Positions 1-3,213 of a stretch of 5,040 bases of DNA are shown here, piece by piece. Under the pieces are notes generated by a model. The model was not told the DNA's origin. It worked only from the letters and a program-made list of their open reading frames with translations, and did not search any database. Location of the stretch: positions 1 to 5,040 of the forward strand of contig JAEZIV010000289.1 of NCBI GenBank assembly GCA_023436515.1, in the 5' to 3' direction. Numbering within the stretch: the first letter of the stretch is position 1; every line of letters starts with the position of its first letter. Made by a program: the position numbers and the translations under genes. Origin of the DNA: Bacillota bacterium (GTDB lineage Bacteria > Bacillota > Clostridia > Acetivibrionales > DSM-1351).

Positions 1-169
1 TTTGGGACGAAGGAGGGAGCTTCTGCTTTCACAACAAGAAAAGAGGGCTGATATATCCCGGAATATTCAGCCACTTGATGAGGCTTCATAAAGGGTGTTT
101 TATAGTTTTTTACCGGGGATAGCAAAAAGATCTCTAGTCCTGTAACTGGTATGGCAGTAGGGGTGAAGC
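1..169. other. Left-edge region without a firm gene
   Basis: No complete gene is visible here. One plus-strand frame is open from the window edge and stops with TAA at 89-91; its last 29 codons give a charged peptide containing LLLSQQEKRAD. A second frame is open from base 3 to a TAG at 118-120. Either could be the 3' end of a gene entering from the left, but neither shows a family motif and both are short enough to occur by chance. No strong intrinsic terminator follows them. The preferred reading is the end of an upstream gene or plain intergenic DNA, undecided. Confidence 0.2.
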
Positions 170-198
170 TTGACATAGCAATCTTTCCGATATAGTAT
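170..198 (+). promoter_or_regulatory. Putative sigma-A promoter of the nitroreductase gene
   Basis: A perfect -35 hexamer TTGACA lies at 170-175. The -10 is less certain: TAGTAT at 193-198 gives a 17-bp spacer, and TATAGT at 191-196 gives 15 bp. A perfect TATAAT lies further down at 228-233 but has no good -35 at the usual distance, so it may be a second start or chance. All candidates lie 30-95 bases upstream of the GTG start at 264, so the gene probably has its own promoter. Confidence 0.5.
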
Positions 199-263
199 TA
201 TTTGTAACCTGTATGTTATTAATGGACTATAATGCAAATGAAGCTATTTAGGAGGGAAGTTTA

Positions 264-824
264 GTGTACGATGAGTTATTGCAAATCTTTACGAAGCGCA
301 GAAGTATACGCTCTTTTAAGGATACACCGATAGATAACGACATTATTGAATATCTTCTAAAGGCGGCTATGTCAGCACCCTCAGCATGTAACACGCAGCC
401 CTGGGAAATCATTGTTGTGACAGAAAGTGAAATACTCGGAGAGATAAGAGAAAAGCTGCCTATGGCAAGGTACAACGCGCCCTGTGCAATTGTTGTATGC
501 GGAAATACTCATCTTTGTAGGAATACCAAGCAAATGTGGGTGCAGGATTGTAGTGCGGCAATGGAAAACATTCTACTTGCTGCAACGGCCATTAATCTAG
601 GCTCTCTTTGGATAGGAGTATACGGAGTTGAACCATTTGTAAAATCAGTATCCGAGATAATGGGTCTTCCCGAGCACGTTTTGCCTTTAGGTATAGCTTA
701 TATTGGTTATAAAAATGAGGAAAAGGAACAAAGGACGCAATATAACGAGAAAAGAATATATTGGCAGGTTTATGACAGAATTAGAAAACATAAAGCCCGT
801 CCGAAGAACCTGAAGAGGTTGTAG
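264..824 (+). CDS. Nitroreductase family protein (FMN-dependent oxidoreductase)
   Basis: This 186-aa protein belongs to the nitroreductase fold family: soluble, usually homodimeric flavoenzymes that bind FMN and use NAD(P)H to reduce nitro compounds, quinones or other electron acceptors. Visible family marks are the N-terminal FMN-phosphate motif RRSIRSF (residues 12-18), SAPSACNTQPWE (37-48), the central helix WVQDCSAAMENILLAA (92-107) running into NLGSLWIGVY (111-120), LPLGIAYIGY (140-149), and a C-terminal YNEKR segment (160-164). The length suits the short clostridial members. The start is GTG, supported by AGGAGGGA at 250-257, six bases upstream. The gene looks monocistronic, with no partner on either side. 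The natural substrate cannot be read from sequence, so a specific name would be a guess. Five cysteines (42, 74, 79, 85, 96) are present but form no metal-binding motif. Family assignment is firm; substrate is unknown. Confidence 0.95.
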   Translation: MYDELLQIFTKRRSIRSFKDTPIDNDIIEYLLKAAMSAPSACNTQPWEIIVVTESEILGEIREKLPMARYNAPCAIVVCGNTHLCRNTKQMWVQDCSAAMENILLAATAINLGSLWIGVYGVEPFVKSVSEIMGLPEHVLPLGIAYIGYKNEEKEQRTQYNEKRIYWQVYDRIRKHKARPKNLKRL

Positions 825-832
825 GTCTTTTT
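805..832 (+). terminator. Weak candidate terminator at the nitroreductase stop
   Basis: AACCT (807-811) and AGGTT (816-820) can pair across a GAAG loop, overlapping the last codons. Alternatively AGAACCT can pair with AGGTCT (823-828 region) with one bulge. Five Ts follow at 828-832. The stem is short and has two competing folds, so this is only a possible intrinsic terminator, but no better one follows the gene. Confidence 0.22.
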
Positions 833-1038
833 AGTGGTAGACAGTAGAGGTTTTTTGGGCATAAAAGAATATTTATGTACCAATAAAGTACGCGGCAAAT
901 AATCAAGCTGTGTTAGGGAATAGCAATGGCTCGAATTTTGCATTATTTATACATAATAAATGATAATTAAGGATTAATTGAAAAAAATACTTGACCCAGC
1001 ACCTTGTTTATGACTTTAAAATTCATATCGAGACTAAA
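833..1038. other. Gene-free stretch with one promoter-like pair
   Basis: I see no ORF with a ribosome binding site on either strand. A plus-strand promoter-like pair exists: TTGACC at 991-996 and TTTAAA at 1015-1020 (18-bp spacer). A transcript from it would begin about 1027 and run straight into the hairpin at 1039-1091. No plus-strand coding frame follows closely, so it is either chance or the promoter of a short RNA. Confidence 0.25.
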
Positions 1039-1091
1039 ATGAAACCCTCTAAATTGATGTAATGCACTAGCATCAATTTGGAGGGTTTCAT
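1039..1091 (-). terminator. 21-bp hairpin, intrinsic terminator orientation on the minus strand
   Basis: Bases 1039-1059 pair with 1071-1091 over 21 positions with a single G-T wobble (1050/1080), leaving an 11-base loop (1060-1070). The outer stem is GAAACCCTC/GAGGGTTTC and the inner stem AATTGATG/CATCAATT. Read on the minus strand, the stem ends in GGGTTTCA and is followed by TTTTAGTCTC, a short U-tract like that of an intrinsic terminator. On the plus strand the following bases (TAACTTTATAG) make a poorer U-tract. The stop codon of the minus-strand ORF at 1088-1246 lies inside the first arm, which supports its use as that ORF's terminator. A repeat element or the stem of a small RNA are alternatives. 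Confidence 0.55.
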
Positions 1092-1246
1092 AACTTTATA
1101 GTAACCTTGTAATATATTAAGTTTTCTTCAGTTTCTTTGTAAGGTAGGGTATACCTCTGATTCAGATAACCAAGAGATTCTGTAAGTTCTCCACCGCAGC
1201 AAGAAGCAAAACCTACGTGGGTTGGATTTTTACACCCAATTAACAT
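1088..1246 (-). CDS. Possible small protein of 52 aa (hypothetical)
   Basis: On the minus strand an ATG at 1246-1244 opens a 52-codon frame ending in TGA at 1090-1088. I do not recognise the product. It begins MLIGCKNPTH, carries a double cysteine in FASCCGGELTE (residues 13-23), then a tyrosine-rich tail with RYTLPYKETEENL (31-43). No signal peptide or membrane helix is evident. In favour of a real gene: mostly AT-preferring codon choice, no rare-codon clusters apart from one AGG, and a terminator-like hairpin exactly at the stop. Against it: no Shine-Dalgarno sequence before the ATG and an in-frame TAA three codons upstream. A second minus-strand frame just upstream reads QQFGAILKQSLSRYVNWV and then stops, so this may instead be a frameshifted remnant of a longer gene. 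Confidence 0.35.
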   Translation of the reverse strand: MLIGCKNPTHVGFASCCGGELTESLGYLNQRYTLPYKETEENLIYYKVTIKL

Positions 1247-1348
1247 ATCTGCTTAATGATTGCTTAAGAATAGCCCCAAACTGCTGCTAATTTACTGTAA
1301 CCTATAACCTTAATGATTTGTAGCGTGTTAATAATGGTAATTCAACAA

Positions 1349-1378
1349 AATATAACAAAAAGATTCAATACTTGACAA
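1349..1378 (-). promoter_or_regulatory. Possible divergent minus-strand promoter
   Basis: On the minus strand TTGTCA (1378-1373) and TATATT (1354-1349) are separated by 18 bp; each matches five of six consensus bases. The -35 overlaps the -35 of the TetR promoter because TTGACAA reads TTGTCAA on the other strand. Transcription would start near 1342, about 95 bases before the ATG of the small minus-strand ORF. The A/T-rich context makes a chance match quite possible. Confidence 0.2.
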
Positions 1379-1401
1379 ACAGGACCATAACCCTATATAA
1401 T
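1372..1401 (+). promoter_or_regulatory. Near-consensus sigma-A promoter of the TetR-family gene
   Basis: TTGACA at 1372-1377 and TATAAT at 1396-1401 both match the vegetative consensus perfectly, with an 18-bp spacer. The predicted start is near 1408, leaving a leader of about 50 bases that contains the palindrome at 1424-1437. This is the strongest promoter in the window by eye, as expected for a gene kept off by its own repressor. Confidence 0.8.
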
Positions 1402-1423
1402 CTAGATAATTAAAAAATAAGCG

Positions 1424-1437
1424 AGTGAACGCTCACT
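1424..1437 (+). promoter_or_regulatory. Palindromic operator, likely bound by the TetR-family protein
   Basis: AGTGA (1424-1428) and TCACT (1433-1437) form a perfect inverted repeat around ACGC, giving AGTGAACGCTCACT. This resembles the TGA-ACG-TCA type palindromes bound by many Firmicute TetR-family dimers. It sits about 16-30 bases after the predicted transcription start and ends 19 bases before the TTG start codon. A bound dimer there would block elongation or promoter clearance. Binding by the adjacent gene product is an inference from position and symmetry. Confidence 0.6.
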
Positions 1438-1456
1438 AGATAGGAGTGATACTTAT

Positions 1457-2044
1457 TTGAGAAAAATAATTAATCGTAAGGAAAGTATTATTTTGTCAGC
1501 TATAGACATTATAGACAATTTAGGCTTTCAAGGGTTGTCAATTAAGGAAATCAGCGTGAGAGAAGGTATTGCTGAAGGTACTTTGTACAAGCACTTCAGA
1601 AGTAAAGACGAAGTGGTCCTCGCTGTATTAGATTATTACTCAAAATTTGATGAGGATATTAAGCAGACGATAGAACTGAAGGAACTCTCTTGTGCGGATT
1701 CAATTAGGTTTTTTATCTCAAGGTTTGCTGAATATTATCAAAATTATCCGGAGATGACTGCCATATACAACTCTTTCGAGGTTTTTAGAAATGAAGCTAA
1801 CCTTGCTGCTAAGATTAGTGAGATATTTGAGTATCGTTCAGCTATTTTAATCAATATTGTGAAAGAAGGTGTATATTCAGGTGAATTTAATCTAAATACA
1901 GATTGTGAAAATCTCAGTGATATTATTTTAGGTTCTTGTAGAGAAATAACTCTAAAATGGAGAATGCGAAAGTATAATTTTGATTTAAAAGAACGCTTGC
2001 TTTCGACATTGGATATGATACTAAATGCATATCTAATATCTTAA
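1457..2044 (+). CDS. TetR/AcrR-family transcriptional regulator
   Basis: This 195-aa protein has the usual TetR-family layout: an N-terminal three-helix DNA-binding domain (residues about 8-55) and an all-helical ligand/dimerisation domain that is variable across the family. The DNA-binding region shows the hallmark pattern: ILSAIDIIDNLGFQGLSIKEI (12-32, broken here as ILSAIDII then DNLGFQGLS), followed by the recognition segment IAEGTLYKHFRSKDEVV (38-54), where GTLYKHF and the K after it are typical. The start is TTG at 1457, supported by AGGAG at 1442-1446; a GTG at 1446 hits a stop almost at once. It is preceded by a strong promoter and a palindromic operator, so negative autoregulation is likely. 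The C-terminal half gives no clue to the ligand. No efflux pump or enzyme gene adjoins it, and I do not see its palindrome at the nitroreductase or cheY promoters, so its regulon lies elsewhere or is only itself. Confidence 0.93.
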   Translation: MRKIINRKESIILSAIDIIDNLGFQGLSIKEISVREGIAEGTLYKHFRSKDEVVLAVLDYYSKFDEDIKQTIELKELSCADSIRFFISRFAEYYQNYPEMTAIYNSFEVFRNEANLAAKISEIFEYRSAILINIVKEGVYSGEFNLNTDCENLSDIILGSCREITLKWRMRKYNFDLKERLLSTLDMILNAYLIS

Positions 2045-2229
2045 AAATTGTTACATTATTTAGATTTTCAAAGGAAGGGCTTACTACAGGAATAAAATCA
2101 TCCAGGCCAAAATAATCAATATTCGTAATTATATGTCTATTGAGTCAACATAAAAAGTGAATGATTTTTAAACAGAAGCAGATTAATTCTAAAATTATAC
2201 CTGATGACACAAAGAATATTGCATACCTA
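2045..2229. other. Intergenic DNA downstream of the regulator
   Basis: No ORF with a plausible ribosome binding site, no RNA gene and no convincing intrinsic terminator is visible here. AAGGAAGGG at 2070-2078 looks like a Shine-Dalgarno sequence but leads only into a few codons and a stop. The composition is strongly AT-rich, like the rest of the gap up to 2434. Confidence 0.4.
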
Positions 2230-2295
2230 CGATAATATTTGTATCAATTTGTTTTATTTAATCGTTAATATTTTGGTTATTAATCGATAATATGT
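2230..2295 (+). repeat. Three short direct repeats, CG(A/T)TAATAT-type
   Basis: Three similar elements read CGATAATATTTG (2230-2241), CGTTAATATTTTG (2263-2275) and CGATAATATGTA (2284-2295). The last two are each preceded by TTAAT. Their starts are 33 and 21 bases apart, close to three and two helical turns, so they would face one side of the DNA. They lie directly upstream of the cheY promoter candidate and could be binding sites for a regulator. In DNA this rich in A and T, chance similarity is a real alternative. Confidence 0.3.
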
Positions 2296-2306
2296 AAATT
2301 GTTATA

Positions 2307-2336
2307 TTGAATATTTTAATGCTTATTCTTTATAAG
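2307..2336 (+). promoter_or_regulatory. Candidate promoter for the cheY-MCP group
   Basis: TTGAAT (2307-2312) and TATAAG (2331-2336) are spaced by 18 bp and match four and five consensus bases of a vegetative promoter. The start would fall near 2343, about 90 bases ahead of the cheY start codon. I found no good motility-sigma (TAAA plus CCGATAT type) promoter in this gap. Confidence 0.35.
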
Positions 2337-2340
2337 TTAG

Positions 2341-2368
2341 GTAACATAAATTGCATAATAAATGTTAC
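2341..2368 (+). promoter_or_regulatory. 7-bp inverted repeat at the cheY transcript start
   Basis: GTAACAT (2341-2347) and ATGTTAC (2362-2368) are perfect inverted arms separated by 14 bases, with starts 21 bases apart (two helical turns). The repeat overlaps the predicted transcription start. It could be an operator for a dimeric regulator or a small 5' leader hairpin. No cognate regulator is identifiable. Confidence 0.3.
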
Positions 2369-2434
2369 ATGAAGTATATAAAGAAACAAATTAAACAGAG
2401 ACTACAGAACTTGCTGGAGTTGGAAAGGATTTTT

Positions 2435-2794
2435 ATGACATCAGTATTAATTGTAGATGATGCTGCCTTTATAAGGATACAGTTAAAGCAAATGCTAGAA
2501 AGAAATGGTTTCGAAGTTGTTGGTGAGGCAGAAAATGGGAAAGAAGCTCTTGAGAAGATTATTGCTCTAAAGCCGGATATTATAACGCTGGATATTACGA
2601 TGCCTGAAATGGACGGTCTTGAATGTATGAAAGAAATCAGTAAATTGGATGTTAAGTCTGCGGTTATAATGGTGTCAGCAATGGGCCAGGAGTCCTACGT
2701 ACAAAGGGCGATTATGAGCGGAGCAAAGGGTTTTATAGTAAAGCCGTATAAAGAAGAGATTGTCGTAAAGAATTTGAATAAGTTTAAAGCATAA
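2435..2794 (+). CDS. cheY: CheY-like single-domain response regulator
   Basis: This 119-aa protein is a stand-alone receiver domain with no output domain. When phosphorylated by CheA, such proteins bind the flagellar switch or another target. The receiver signature is complete: acidic pair D8-D9 in VLIVDDAAF, phospho-acceptor D53 in DIITLDITMPEMDG, S81 in MVSAMGQ, and K103 in FIVKPY. From memory the sequence closely resembles the short Firmicute/Thermotoga CheY type (VLIVDDAAF, LDITMPEM, SAMGQ). The ATG at 2435 is chosen because GGAAAGGA (2422-2429) precedes it at good spacing and the domain begins directly after it; an upstream in-frame TTG at 2351 would add 28 residues foreign to the family. 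It heads a co-directional group with the small protein 49 bases downstream and the MCP beyond. No motor or CheA gene is in view, so a role outside flagellar motility remains possible. Confidence 0.93.
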   Translation: MTSVLIVDDAAFIRIQLKQMLERNGFEVVGEAENGKEALEKIIALKPDIITLDITMPEMDGLECMKEISKLDVKSAVIMVSAMGQESYVQRAIMSGAKGFIVKPYKEEIVVKNLNKFKA

Positions 2795-2843
2795 ATTGAT
2801 AAATATAAACCTTTGGCATATTGGCTAAGTTTGGGGGAAGATG

Positions 2844-3092
2844 ATGATTCAGTTAACAGAGGAAGAATTACTAAGGTGTATAAAAGACAGTGAATCAGAG
2901 ATAAACACTTTAGCAGAAATACATAAACTACTTATTCAGAGCAACATCATATGCAGTATTGATCAACTGCGTCAGAAGATTGTTCCATTATATCAGGATG
3001 GTTATCTGGGAAAAGAGCTTACGGGGGATGGTGTAAATATGTACTACATTATTTACTATCCGGAGTACAAGAAAGAAATTCTAGGGTCCTAA
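2844..3092 (+). CDS. Hypothetical small protein between cheY and the MCP
   Basis: I do not recognise this protein of 82 aa (83 if the first of two adjacent ATGs, at 2841, is used). The run of five Gs at 2833-2837 lies six bases before the ATG at 2844 but only three before the one at 2841, so the second is preferred. The sequence is soluble, with acidic helical segments: LTEEELLRCIKDSESEINTL near the N-terminus, then SIDQLRQKIVPLYQDGYLG, and a short hydrophobic tyrosine-rich part, MYYIIYYPEYKKEIL, near the end. The helix-helix-then-strand pattern with QDGYLG and MYYIIYY could suit a small winged-helix-like fold, but that is speculation. It has no signal peptide and no membrane span. Its position, 49 bases after cheY and 121 before the MCP in the same direction, suggests co-transcription and a possible accessory role in this signalling module. 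Confidence 0.75.
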   Translation: MIQLTEEELLRCIKDSESEINTLAEIHKLLIQSNIICSIDQLRQKIVPLYQDGYLGKELTGDGVNMYYIIYYPEYKKEILGS

Positions 3093-3120
3093 GAGTTTTT
3101 AGTGGATGATTATGTGCGTT

Positions 3121-3151
3121 AAAATACAAATTGAAGTACCAATTGTATTTT
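3121..3151 (+). other. AT-rich hairpin between the small gene and the MCP
   Basis: AAAATACAAATTG (3121-3133) pairs with CAATTGTATTTT (3140-3151) over 12 bp with one bulged A (3128) and a six-base loop. It lies 29 bases after the small gene's stop. The right arm ends in TTTT, so it may act as a weak terminator or attenuator that lowers MCP transcription relative to cheY, or as an mRNA-end stabiliser. No clear separate promoter for the MCP follows it. Confidence 0.4.
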
Positions 3152-3213
3152 GCAACATTTTATCAGATAAAATTCCTAACACAAACAGTTAAATTTCAGG
3201 GGGTTATTTTATT

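Noticed and set aside
187..193. CCGATAT, matching a motility-sigma -10 element
   Set aside because: There is no TAAA-type -35 at the required distance, and the site sits between the hexamers of a sigma-A promoter ahead of a nitroreductase, not a motility gene.
248..475. Minus-strand 75-codon frame inside the nitroreductase gene
   Set aside because: It is covered by the well-supported nitroreductase frame and its FMN-binding motifs.
2351..2434. N-terminal extension of CheY from a TTG at 2351
   Set aside because: The extra 28 residues do not belong to the receiver fold, have no good ribosome binding site, and overlap the inverted repeat. The ATG at 2435 has a clear Shine-Dalgarno sequence and starts the domain directly.
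3150..3178. Separate promoter for the MCP (TTGCAA and TAAAAT)
   Set aside because: TTGCAA (3150-3155) and TAAAAT (3168-3173) are only 12 bp apart, too close for a normal promoter, and no better -10 lies at 16-18 bp.
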